NCBI GenBank assembly: GCA_010645155.1
Contig: CM021320.1
Span: forward strand, 3,478,942-3,542,941
Direction of reading: 5' to 3'
Source: Tigriopus japonicus
Lineage: Eukaryota; Arthropoda; Copepoda; Harpacticoida; Harpacticidae
DNA length: 64,000 nucleotides
A program made the position numbers and the translations under genes. Shown here one piece after another: positions 25,401 through 36,680 of this stretch. Below the pieces are notes generated by a model that was not told the DNA's origin, did not search any database, and saw only the letters and a program-made list of their open reading frames with translations. Within the stretch, counting starts at the first letter, position 1; every line of letters starts with the position of its first letter.

Positions 25401-28400
25401 AAGTTACCAAGAAAATCGTCCATCCCAAGTATAATTTCTTCACATATGAGAATGATTTGGCTTTAGTGCGAGTGGAAAAGAAGGTTCACTTCAGGGATAA
25501 CATCATTCCAATTTGTCTACCAGGCAACAATGATCTTCTTATTGGTAAGTCTAATTTACGGCCAAATCTTCGATTATTACAAAATGCACGTCTCTCAAGC
25601 TCCAATAGGTTACAAAGTTCCCAATATTGGAAAAGAAAATCAATAGTGTGCTGACAGAAATAGTGTGTTTGGTTCGGTTCTTTGTTACCCTCCACGTGAG
25701 CTCATATCAAATACATTTGAAATACATTAGAAATCAAATGCATTAGAAATTTCGAATTCCTAAGGAATTGCGCAAGATCGCCGTTATGAGCCGGGCATTT
25801 TAGGGCCCTATTGACCATTCAAAGAGTGGTTCAAAATGATGACCAATCAACCGAGGGATCAGTTGATTTCGATATCTTGAACCTCAGAGGGCAATAAATA
25901 TACCTGTTGTTTCATTTTTGTCTAAAACACCAAACCAACCACTACAAAAACTTGATATTTGAACCTTACCTCAAAGATCAATTTTCATTCGCTTTTACGC
26001 GTTTCGAGTCGATTTGTTTTGGGGAGCAATGGGATTTCTGATGCTAAAATAAATAAAACCCGAGTAAATTGACTCTAGTAAACATTTTAAATGTCAGGCG
26101 AGAAATACGAGATCGGGATGGCAGATTTTTGCCCAGTTAAATTGAGAGGAAGGTCCTATTAGACCATTGATTGGGAAAGTCGAATCCGGATAATCATTAT
26201 CATTAGAAACTTTCACTTTCATTGTCATCAGCTTAAAACCACGATGCCCTTGAACAAAATCATTGCGGTTTTAAATTTACAATAACAGTCATGCCTGAAT
26301 CAAAAGGGTTTAACTGGAACTAATTTAACGAACAAACACCATCGAAACATAACAGAGAGAAAAAATACAGCAACAACCATTTCCGGTTGCAAATGAGACA
26401 GGAAATAGTAGAGAAATTTGGATAATTTTAGATGGCCTCATAAGTCCTTGAGACAGAACAACGAAAAGCCAAGTACATCAAAAGTGATGCATCCAAGTGA
26501 AAAGATCTCCAAGACATACGCCCTCCAAAGCCGCTTTCGTTCCGTCTCGCTGTTTATCACGAATTTTAAGCATTCACAATACAGTAGGGTGAGGCTAAAT
26601 AAGCGGGCATGTATTCCTGGATGTAGTATCTATTTAGAACAGACTGACAACATACAAGCATGGATAGTACTGCTAGCTAAGTATGCAAAATTCCCGACCG
26701 GAACCGAGCGTTTTGTTGGCTTGAAGGACTCCTTTTTTACTTTAATGAGTAGAAATGAAAACCCTCCTTCTTGTTCTTCTTCTTGGACTCGAATCTAGAG
26801 CGAGGGCCGCCAAGGTGGAAATCTCTAATGATAAAACTTTTCTATTCTGCATTTTAAAACACGTGGATGTTTGCCTTCTTTTCTAGGTGAAACGGGTTTC
26901 GTTGCCGGATGGGGACGACTGAGTGAAGGTGGACAACTTCCCAACATTCTTCAATACGTAAGTGCAAATGCAATATTTTCTTTCACTTGGACCTTGCTGA
27001 TCCAGAGGTGCAACCCAAGAAAAAGGCATACATATTTCTCCCTGCATTTATGCTGAATCGGCAGAACCGCCAAGCTAAAAAAAAAGAAATCTAGAGCGAT
27101 ACGGTAACCGCCATCTTTATCTATTTCTGAGGGCACTTGAGCAGAAAACCACTTGCAGTAAACGAGGGTCAAGCACTGTTTAATTATCACTCTCCGCAAC
27201 TAACTACTAAATAGAGTGCTATTGGTTTTGGCGTTTTATATTCAGATTCATTTTTATCAGAAAGACAGTCAGTCTATGAAAATCGGAAAAGAATTATTTT
27301 TCCAATGTTCTTGATCATGTCATCATGTAATTTAAATGTAAGCTTTGCATCAGTCGCAAGGGTCGCAAGCCTTGATTTTGGCTTCGGTTTCGGTTTCACA
27401 TTTTCAAGATTCATGTAGAAAGGCGACCACTCATTCGGGACATATAATTGAAAGATAAATATCCCTTGCTGAGCTGGCTGATTGCCTTAATTGAAACGGA
27501 AAATTGATGCACAAGGAAATCTCTCCTTGACAGTTACTAGTACATATCAAAGCGTTTAAAACGGGACCATCTTTCTTCATTAATGTGCACCATCCAACGA
27601 AGCCATCAGTGCCGATCAAACAACCCTTTATTACGGAAAATTACCACAAGGCCGTTTCTTTCTTCTGAATCCCATCACAACCTTGCGATTCGTTAATCTA
27701 CCCTTCATTGTTTTGAGACTAAGGTCTTAAACGTTCATTGTCAAATATTTGCCAAGGTACTTTTGTTGTTTTTGTTTCATTCCTCTCCCTCCCTCCCTGA
27801 CGTTTGCCTCCTTTTTTCAAAGTGGCTCCCTTTTGGCGCGAATTTCAAATCGTGCGCTTAGCAATTAGGCATGGGAAGAAAGTTCTTCTCCACAAACCCG
27901 GACTAGACGAATAAGAAGACCTACCGTTAAGAGCACAAAATGATTTATCGGATACAATTTTCATTGACTTCCTTTTCAGGTCTCGGTTCCCATCGTTAGC
28001 AATGAGAAATGCAAGTCCATGTTCTTGAAAGCAGGCCGTCAAGAGGTCATTCCGGATATCTTCATGTGTGCCGGATATGACAATGGAGGACGGGACTCCT
28101 GTCAGGTAAGAATCGTCACAAAAATACATCTACCTACGAGTGATCGTGAGAGGAGATGCAGGAGTAGGAAAAAATAGCAAGCTTTTGTAAATCGGGCCTG
28201 CCCTAGAGAAGAACCGTAACTTCGTTAGCAGAAATTTCGTCCAATCATCATTGCAACACAGCAGCTCTCGCACCCACCTTTTGCCCAACCCCTAAGCCCC
28301 ACCTTCCCCACATCTTATCTTGGCAATGTCAGGATGGGAGCAAACAAGTTTTCCAATGGCAAAAGCCTCTCCAATAATAATTGCACCGAGGCCTTGAATT

Positions 28401-30676
28401 CCCGTCGTGTGTTTGAAATGCATCTCTTCTCTCGTGCATGAGTTCAAGTTGTTCGGTTTTCCAACTCGTGATCATCAAAATGGATCCTTTAGATCCTTTT
28501 GCGCCGTAAACTTCCATATCTATATTTTCGACTGTCCTGAGGAAGCAAGAAGTGAAATGTTGGTAGCTCAGAGCAGATATACATCGTGGTTTGGTTGCCA
28601 ATAAATAGGGGAAGATCTTTATTGGTCATGCTATTTTTCCCTGAGGCATGTATGAATAAATGAGAAGGTTGCGTGTAGGAGACCAGAGAAATCTGTCCGA
28701 GAATGCACTCCAAGGATTGAATCTTGGAAATATCTCTTTAAAATTCGCTTTAGGACCTTTTTTCCCAAGCACAGGGCGAAGGTCCTTGTTGCCTTGGCAT
28801 GTTTCCGGGAATTGATTGCACTCTATCTCAGATTTGATTGCCGATAGATATTGAGAGGAAAACTTTTTGTCTATTATTATTCTTGACCCTGGCACAATTC
28901 AGTTGATCAAAATGCGACAAACACAATGACACTGAAACGATTTACCTCAATATAATGGTGTGCAATAAAGGTAAAAAAGTCAATGAACCAATGCTTATAT
29001 ATAGATTTGCAGACTGCTGCCAATTGCATGTTAACATCGATAATGATCATGTCCTGGTAGCATGAATAGATTATTGCTAAATACTGATTTCTATAATGAT
29101 CGTTGGCATGATCCCTTCGGGTAAAAATGAACTTCTACTTTATGCCATTATTGGAATACAAAAATGGCCGACTAAATAGACGCTTGAGCGATCGCTTTTG
29201 AGTAGATTAGAATACTTTCCCCGCTGCATCTGGCAACTAAGGAAGAACTATGATGGAAAAAATGTGACTAAATTATTCAGGCCTGACAAACATTTCCTGA
29301 AATTCTCCTTTTTGGAAGCCTTCCTACCCATCTTGTTTGGTATACTTTGAGCAGAATGTTCAAATTTTGGCGTCGATCTCGATGATTTGAGTTGTGGTTC
29401 TTTTGTCTGTGGTGGTTTTCTGGCGTATTTCTTCACACCCATTAAACAATGAAAAGCTAAGCTCCTTCTAAAGGGAGGATAAAGAGGCTATTAAAACTAA
29501 GAAGACACTAGAAGCTCAATTAAGGACATTGCAACATTTCATTCTTCCACATTTTGGGAACGTCCTTAATTTTCCCATTTGGGTGAAGACACGCTGTGAT
29601 CATTTCTAAAGCTATTGTTGGTACCGGTTAATCTGGAACGGACTTGTGGGATTAATGACTTTGCATTGCAAAGATTTTTCCTCTCCAGATTGTGAAACAT
29701 TTTTTGAGCAATTTGCGCTCACACTTGCCACTAAAAGACTACTTTGGGCATCTCACGAACTTTTCCAAGGAGTTTGGTTTTCGCGGAATCGGAATAAAAA
29801 GCTTATTTTTGTGCCAAGTCATGATGGGCTCTCGTACATCGATTGAGAGCCACTTGAAGTTCCTTTGACAAGGGAAATGAAATTCAGATTATCGAACGTA
29901 ATCAAATGGTGTGTCCTTCAGAATGCTCCCCAATGTATCTCTATTGAGCAACACGGTATTTTGAGGGAGATCTTGATCAATGGAACGACCATGAAAGTGA
30001 ACACACTTCCAACATATCGTCGGGTTTTGAAACTCATTCACTTACACGCTTGAGAGAGCTACATTCGAGCAAAAAAAAACCTAGACACTAATGCAATTGA
30101 GAGCCAGAAACCAATCCAACCTCAAGGGCTCAACTCTGCAAAAGATCCAAGCATTCGGCAAAAACACGAGCTTGTTAAATAGAGATGCTAAACGGTAAAC
30201 AGATTGGGCTGTCTTGATCTTGTCATCGAACAGCATTGACCTCGATTGCCACTGCCATTTCTGGAGGAAACTTGATACCCACTGGTTTGTGAGTCAAACA
30301 ATCCACTCCACATTCAATTAACCAAATGAGATGGTTGTGTATTTGAGGGGACATCAGAGTAACCAAACGACAAAAACTGATACTAAACTAGTCATACGAA
30401 AAATCTTCCTAAGGGGCTTGTTGGAAAAGCATATTATTGGCGTACTCTTTTGCGTTTATGAGTGACATTAAAGATCTTGCTCATGTTTGTCATACCATTT
30501 TCATTTTTATTTTTCAGGGTGACAGTGGTGGACCTTTGGTGGTGAAGGGCAAGGATGGGCGTTGGTTTTTGGGTGGTATCATCAGTTGGGGCATTGGTTG
30601 TGCAGAGCCCAACCTTCCTGGAGTATGCACACGAATATCAAAATTTCGGGAATGGGTTCTCGAGAATGCAACTTGA
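22452..30676 (+). CDS. Sb: Stubble-like type II transmembrane serine protease
   Basis: Seven exons (22452-22917, 23187-24355, 24959-25065, 25318-25544, 26887-26957, 27980-28105, 30518-30676) join in frame to 774 aa; Drosophila Stubble is of similar length. Order: a basic, Gln-rich cytoplasmic tail (1-108), one hydrophobic signal anchor (about 109-125), a six-cysteine disulfide-knot (clip-like) region (165 to about 202, GTCMFVWEC...GFMFGSCC), a Ser/Thr/Pro-rich stem with a poly-Thr run, then a trypsin-like domain. Activation cleavage is expected at Arg530/Ile531 (RIVNG). The triad is His577 (TAGHC), Asp627 (ENDLALV) and Ser725 (GDSGGP); Asp719 and the SWG...PG glycines predict cutting after Arg/Lys. 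In Drosophila, Stubble acts at the epithelial surface in leg and wing morphogenesis through Rho signalling; the same role here is inferred. Each catalytic residue lies on a separate exon. A possible acceptor ending at 22429 suggests a 5'UTR intron. Confidence 0.93.
24064..24204 (+). repeat. Threonine-codon (ACN) repeat in the Sb-like stem
   Basis: A run of ACC/ACA/ACT/ACG codons encodes a nearly pure threonine tract broken by Lys, Pro, Arg and Met. Codons are mixed rather than one repeated trinucleotide, which suggests selection for the protein sequence. Such a mucin-like segment is probably heavily O-glycosylated and holds the protease domain away from the membrane. Confidence 0.85.
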
Positions 30677-30848
30677 CCTCATTCATTCTGAGTCTGTGTA
30701 TCAATGAACAAAAACACTCGTCTAACCACTTGAGCTTCAAGAAAAGTGGTTGTTGTTTCAATCTAGTCAGATGTCATGCCGGCAAAATAGACAGACACGC
30801 ACATACACTCACTTATACACTAGTGAACCAAGAAAGAAGTTGCGGCTG

Positions 30849-30973
30849 AATAAATACGAAACAGTGACGATCAAGGAAGAATGTGCAAACCCAAACGTTT
30901 CTCCCAACGAACCACTAGTCGCATCCTATTTATAAAACTACATGATGATCATCGTCGAACCTAAATGAATAAA
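30849..30973 (+). promoter_or_regulatory. Candidate polyadenylation signals of the Sb-like gene
   Basis: AATAAA occurs at 30849-30854 and again at 30968-30973, about 170 and 290 bp after the stop codon. Either would give a short 3' untranslated region. Which one is used cannot be told from sequence. Confidence 0.55.
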
Positions 30974-33900
30974 ATGTGTGCCTCATAAACTATGATCCGT
31001 GCCCCTTTCCAATCCCAATGACAATAAAGACCTCTTTCAACTGCAATATACGTTCAGTACGTGGTTCAGACCTCGATCGAGCCAATATTTGTCGGGGTCG
31101 TTCATGAATCAACCAACTTTTTACTGCTTTAGATATTAGCCTCGAAGTGATCGAGGTTTTCTCCGCTGAGCTCCCAAATAAGGAAATCAACATTCATTCA
31201 AGCAAGCCAGAGACAAAAAATCGAATGTGGATGAACACACATTAAGAAACTTGTTGCGTGCCAGGAACGGAAAAAAGGCTCAAGTGATTAAATGTCTCTG
31301 CCAGGATCTCGTTCATCATGCCAACGGTCCATAAACATGCTCGAATCGAATTATCCATAGTCCTTCCAACAAGGTATCCCCAATCCACCTGAGCATAGTT
31401 CATGGTTGCCCTCGTGTCATTGAAGTTGGCGGGCTCCATTAACGAGGATGAACAGTTCGTGTATCTGTTAGAACTACTATGCTGCGCTTCTCAGTACTGT
31501 GACGCACGTGTCTGTCTAAGTAGTCAACACCACGAGGATTGCGACACTTTTTTATGAACAAATTACTCCACAAGAGGCCTGAAACATAGCTGAAGGAAGG
31601 GCTTTGTCTGTAGAATGGTTGGTGGCATGGCTTCAAATGTTCATATAGTACGGCAAGTGTCAGCGACATACTATACTGTTCACTCTGGCTTGTTGAAGTT
31701 GGCGGTGTCCCTGAAAACTGATGTTTATCCGACCAGAACGTACGTATAGAGTTGCGGTTGGTGGTAAGTTCTTGGAGGTAAATACGTCCTACCACGGTTG
31801 GCTACCAACCACTTGACATTGGCAAATGACATTCGGTTGGTCACGTGGTTGAAGGGTTAAAAGGTGTGAAAATGATTATCTACGACTTGTACGACTTTCT
31901 TCTCGACCCCCGATTGCTTTTTTATTTCTTAGTGAACATTGAGACAAATCGAGAGACCTTTCACGAATTAGTGTCTTTTAAACTGTTGCGGTAGATTTTG
32001 AATAGGTAACCCAATAAAGTTGATTTGTGGCCCAAATGCCATGAAAAAGTCCACGTGTCTGTCTAGCCATTTGTTTATAATTCCAAAGAATCCCAACAAT
32101 ATCAAGCATTGCAATGTTTGCTGAAAGGTTCAATGATTTTTTGATTAGAGCGCGCGTTCCTTGCATCGGTAGAATAGCTTCGTAACGAGCCAATCAGGTA
32201 CGATAAAGTTTGATCTGAAAATTCCAACAACAGTATTTTTTAAATGTTCCCTCAATACATCATTGCTGCCAGAGTTATTACTCGGAACGACATTGATCCT
32301 TGACAACCCTTTACTGTACCTTACATTATGCGGTATTGTGCTAGAAAGGTTTGTGAATGTGGACTTGACATGGAACTCGTTGTACTTTGGAGGTAGCTGA
32401 GAATCCCACGTGGACGCCTCATGAGAATTGAGGTCGCCCAGTGAGATAGAAAGCATCATCTTGAATATATGACCTGTCGAAAAAGACTGCTTCTACGGAG
32501 CCTTGTAGTCGTTCGTCAAGACTGTGTTTTTTTTTACCTCTCCCATCCGACATAAAGTTATGATGGTAGATACTAATCGGTTCGTTTCTCAGAGCGAAAC
32601 TGAAAAGAGGGATCCTACACATTATCTTAGTTCCTTTCAATCAAGAACAGTCTGAAACGAACTAGTTTCACCTGGAATGAACGTCATTTGAATAGAAACG
32701 GGAAGAAAACCAAGAGCCTCATTTTACTTTCTGAGTCTTGTTTTGGGTTGACGGAGCAGGTTTTCGTCGTTGGCAATGGGTTTCCCAGATTATCCTAAGG
32801 TCCTTTAGGATTGCCTCGAAATGGTCAAACTGGGCATGAATTGCTCACATTTATCTCAAAGTTTTAATGTCGGGGTTCATCTTCATTTTCCTTGACAGGA
32901 CTGTCCGGAATTCGGCTCGGAATGGCCGTAAGTGAATTTATGAACCATGTCCACAAAAGATTTAGAGGAAAAGTGCATCAAGGACAATGAAAATCCTCTT
33001 CGCCGTGGTTTACTCTAAAGTAACTGGTTTGCCCTAATTCGAGGAGGAGCCGAAATGGACCGTTTCTACTTCTTTCCCAAAATGCAAACCACATTCGACG
33101 TAGATCCAAGGTCAACCACTAGGAAAGAAATCGAACGTCCGTGTCTGCAACTCTTTGTGTTGATCTAATCCGGAACCTTAATACTCCTCATCTCAAATCG
33201 ACCAATCCTCATCCCCACAAGTTCTGCTAGGGGCCCTCAGGAGGAAACGTTGGAGGTATTTTTTGTGAGTACTGGACCTCCATGTGTACAATCACGTTTG
33301 ATTTCGATCGAGGTGACCGCATTTCCCATTTAGGTAGGCACCTTCAAAGCCAGAACCAGTGCCAAAGGCATCCACAAACTTGAATTTCTTTCCTTTGAAG
33401 GCCTTCTTTTTGCAACTTTTGTGGCATTTGGTGAACAGTACGTATCCACCAAGCTAAACAACTCAAATGGGTATTGAATCCGATTTTATTGGAATGGTCA
33501 CCCCTCGAAAAGCTATCAAGTTTGGTGTCATGAAATGCACCAGAACTAGGGTCTCCGTAGAGGTGAAGAACCAAATCCAGACATGAAAGTTTCTCAATCA
33601 TCTTGTCAAAAACAAATTTCTTCTCTTTCTTTCTGAAAACTCAGTTTCACCATGACACGCTTGAAAACTGGACCTTCCTTCCATTTTTCTTGACAATCGG
33701 GATCGAGTTGAAAGTTGCCCCCTCCAACTTTTTTCATTCTTCAAACAACAAATAAATCAGTTGTATTCGAATCAAACCTGTTTACACGTGAAGAATCATG
33801 AGCCATTTTTAAAACTTTCCCTTGTTCAATCATGTCGACCTTAAAATCAAACTATTTTTCGTTCCAGCCTCAAAACCTAATCGTCATGAGGAAAATCGCA

Positions 33901-34689
33901 AATCCTAAGTTCCAAAAAAGGTATCGATTTTATCATCTTGGTCACAAGCTTGGTTGGCCAAACTCATTATTAAAAAATGGTTTTCTGTTCGTTACTTCAT
34001 TTTTCCCGGTATCATCGAACCAATTTCTTGGCTGAGTTTCTTCAACTTGTCTTCAAGTTAGGCCCATGGACTGATTAGTAGAGAAATTTTTGCGTTTCGT
34101 TTCTTTTTTTCGCCTTGAAGCCTACTCACTAAGGGCAATTATAATTCCACGCTGTAGATCTTGCAATTTCCACGACATTGCATAAAATGTGCTTGGATTC
34201 TTGCAAGAGAATGATGAAGGTTTCTAGTTGTATTTAGATGCTATTAAATCGATGTGTTTTGAGAGCGTATGAAAAAGGTTGCCAAGTCATCTTGAAAGAG
34301 GGGGAGGATTTGTTTGGTATGGTTTCTGACTGGTTTCGTCTCCCTCCATCATTCGCCCACCCTCGACCACGTACATAAGTACATAGAATTTGAAGGGCTC
34401 TGATTTTCAATCGCTTTGGACGTGCGAGGGATGTCGTAAATCCTTCCCAAATAATGGGAAGCCTGGGAACTTGATTTATGTTTGTGCATCATCGTCATTG
34501 TTTTCTGTAATGACACACAATGTGACTAGTGTTCGATCTTCTTTAATCTAAACACACTGGCTCCAATGTGTAATTGAGTTTGATAGAGGGCTAAAAAGGG
34601 ATAAGAACCGAAGATTTCGTGAAGCAGCTGTCTGTAAAGTTATACCTAGGTTTTTTCTTTAAATTTCAGGGATGAGATGGATTAACAGG
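30974..34689. other. Intergenic; minus-strand open stretch 31.2-32.6 kb unexplained
   Basis: No recognised gene. From 32640 down to 31242 the minus strand is mostly open across several overlapping frames, as a frameshifted coding relic might be, but the translations match no family I know. Confidence 0.4.
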
Positions 34690-34697
34690 CTCATCGA

Positions 34698-34855
34698 TAG
34701 GGCCGAAAAAAAATATGTTTGTGAAGCGGAAATTCCAGACGTTTCAAGGAGTCCGGTCAGCTGACGATCACGTTCATCAACCATCAGCTGACATTACACT
34801 CCGAAACGTCTGGGAGTTCTGCTCCAGAGTAAACAAAATATTTTTCCGTGCCCTA
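34698..34855. mobile_element. hAT-like foldback MITE (158 bp)
   Basis: Ends TAGGGCCGAAAA and TTTTCCGTGCCCTA are flanked by CTCATCGA and CTCATCAA, an 8-bp duplication with one mismatch. The interior folds back through CAGACGTTTC/GAAACGTCTG and GTCAGCTGA/TCAGCTGAC. Its ends resemble those of the GGGCCCGG family. Confidence 0.8.
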
Positions 34856-35283
34856 CTCATCAATAATCTGCATATGAGTAAGTGTTGAAGTTTTTTGCCA
34901 TTATTCAAATGTAGGGTTAGCCAGGGAGGAGACCTATAACCGATTAAAGGTATCCTTGGGTTAGCCCACTTCAGTTTTTTTAACCATGCCCAAAATGATC
35001 CTTACCTTAATTCATATTTCAGTACACGAAAGGAGCCCGATCAAAAAGAAATGGAGCATTTGATATTATTCCATACACATTATGTAAAAAAGAAAATAAA
35101 ACCTAAAATTAAGTTTCAATTTTTAAGGCTGATTGTGGTTCCTGCAATTTAAGATTTAAGTCATAAATTTAAAGAAATGATTGTAGTTTTTCTTAAGCCA
35201 CAAGGAAATAGCACTCAACCGTAGGATAGCTATTCACAGTCCTACAATATTTTTTTTTCAATTGAGCCCTACATTTATTCAAC

Positions 35284-35885
35284 AAGCACTGAATTTCTCG
35301 AGTGAGAGGACAACGATGAGAATTATGATAACCAGTAAAAAGTCAATTCAATTAGGCTCTTTAACAAACGCTTGCTTGCATTAAGGAGACGACATATTTC
35401 AGGTTTTCAGGTCAATCAAATGCCAGAGTGAGAAGTTATGCCTTCTCAAACTTAAATACTGGACAGAGCATCGAATGAATACGTTCGCCTTTTTGTGGTA
35501 AAATATTTACCAGAAAAGGGTTAGTTCATTCATTCATTCTCGGTAGGATTTCCACTGAACTTTGAGAGAGCATACATAACTTTTGACTCCGACGTTCGAT
35601 TAAGCTGAAATTTGAAATACATATCCTAGTTAACAAGGGTAAGGTGTCATTTGTAAAAGAACGTACAGTGAATTCTTGATTTAATGATATTTTCCGTCAC
35701 CCCAAAATATATCGTTAAATCGAGTAGCTGTCGTAGGAGTCGTAGTAAAACGGTAACCCCTAAAATTATCGTTAAATCGGAGATAGTTAATTAGAGATTT
35801 CACTGTAATTGAATTGTTTCTACTGGAAATCATGATTCCTTTTGTTAGCCTTCCAGCCCAGAGAAATTCAGTGGTTCTCGATTTA
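35284..35885. mobile_element. Foldback transposon, second copy
   Basis: This has the same architecture and sequence as the 5.1-6.2 kb element: outer ends CCACTGAATTTCTC and its complement, a centre with TTTGTGGTAAA/TTTACCAGAAAAGG, and arms sharing words such as GAGAAGTTATGCCTTCTC. It lacks the MULE-like insertion at the centre but has a small insertion in its right arm at 35666-35805. Confidence 0.75.
35666..35805. mobile_element. Tc1/mariner- or pogo-like MITE with TA duplication (140 bp)
   Basis: Ends CAGTGAATTC and GATTTCACTG are inverted repeats flanked by TA on both sides, the target of Tc1/mariner/pogo elements. The related foldback copy near 6110 reads GAACGTAATTGAATTG without the insert, which shows the pre-insertion site. 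Inside, TTTAACGATA is repeated in inverse. Confidence 0.85.
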
Positions 35886-36564
35886 TTCAAGCCTTTTGCT
35901 TTTTCCATTACTCTTTTTGATAGAGCCTTTGTTTTCTGCCCAAATTGTGCTCCTGCCTCTCTAGATCTCTAAGGAGGGACATTTCCGTGGCCAAGCACGT
36001 AATCCAGAACGAACGTACGAGAATCTAGAATTTCGTCACCGTATCAAGTTACCATCACTAATTTCAGGATTGTCTATGGAATTTGAGCAAGGGTTTTAAG
36101 GAATTAAATCCCATGATTTGAGGTTTTCCAAGCCTTCCCCTCTTTCTTTCTCTCCTCCAGTTAGGCCATCTTTTATCGACCTGTTCAATGAAGGATAGTC
36201 ACGTCCACAACTAATCCCGTATTTTTCTCCGCTGGTTTGTAATACATCAGTCATCACAAAGCCTCTTCCAGAGAAAAAGGAAAACCAACAAATGTCCTGA
36301 CCAGAAGGACAAAAAGTCAACAGGGTGCAAAATTGCTTCAAGGTTGACCATGATTTTTACGTTCGACATGGAATTGAAGTGTCAATTGGCTAGTACGTCG
36401 AGTTCATCCAATCAATGTTGATCAGTCAAGAAGTTTTTGTAGCATGACAAACTCAACAAAGGTCAATGTCTTCGTGGAAAGGTCTGCCACCATTCACCGC
36501 CACCAAAATGACAGATTTCTCTTGGTTTTATGACGAGCAGAGCCGTTACGAGACTACTTTTATC

Positions 36565-36570
36565 TTTATT
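36565..36570 (-). promoter_or_regulatory. Polyadenylation signal of the MKK3/6 gene
   Basis: AATAAA on the minus strand, about 110 bp beyond the stop codon at 36681. It is the first such hexamer downstream of the final exon. Confidence 0.6.
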
Positions 36571-36680
36571 TATCGTCTCACATTCTGTAGATTTATAGTC
36601 TTTTTTTTCTTGTTGTAGTTGTTCTTGTTTGTATTATCGAGGGAATATATGGGGTGAGTCGGATTGGAAAGGATTTGCTC

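Noticed and set aside
26418..26798. 126-codon open frame inside intron 4 of the Sb-like gene
   Set aside because: It lies between two exons that join correctly around it and shows no recognisable motif.
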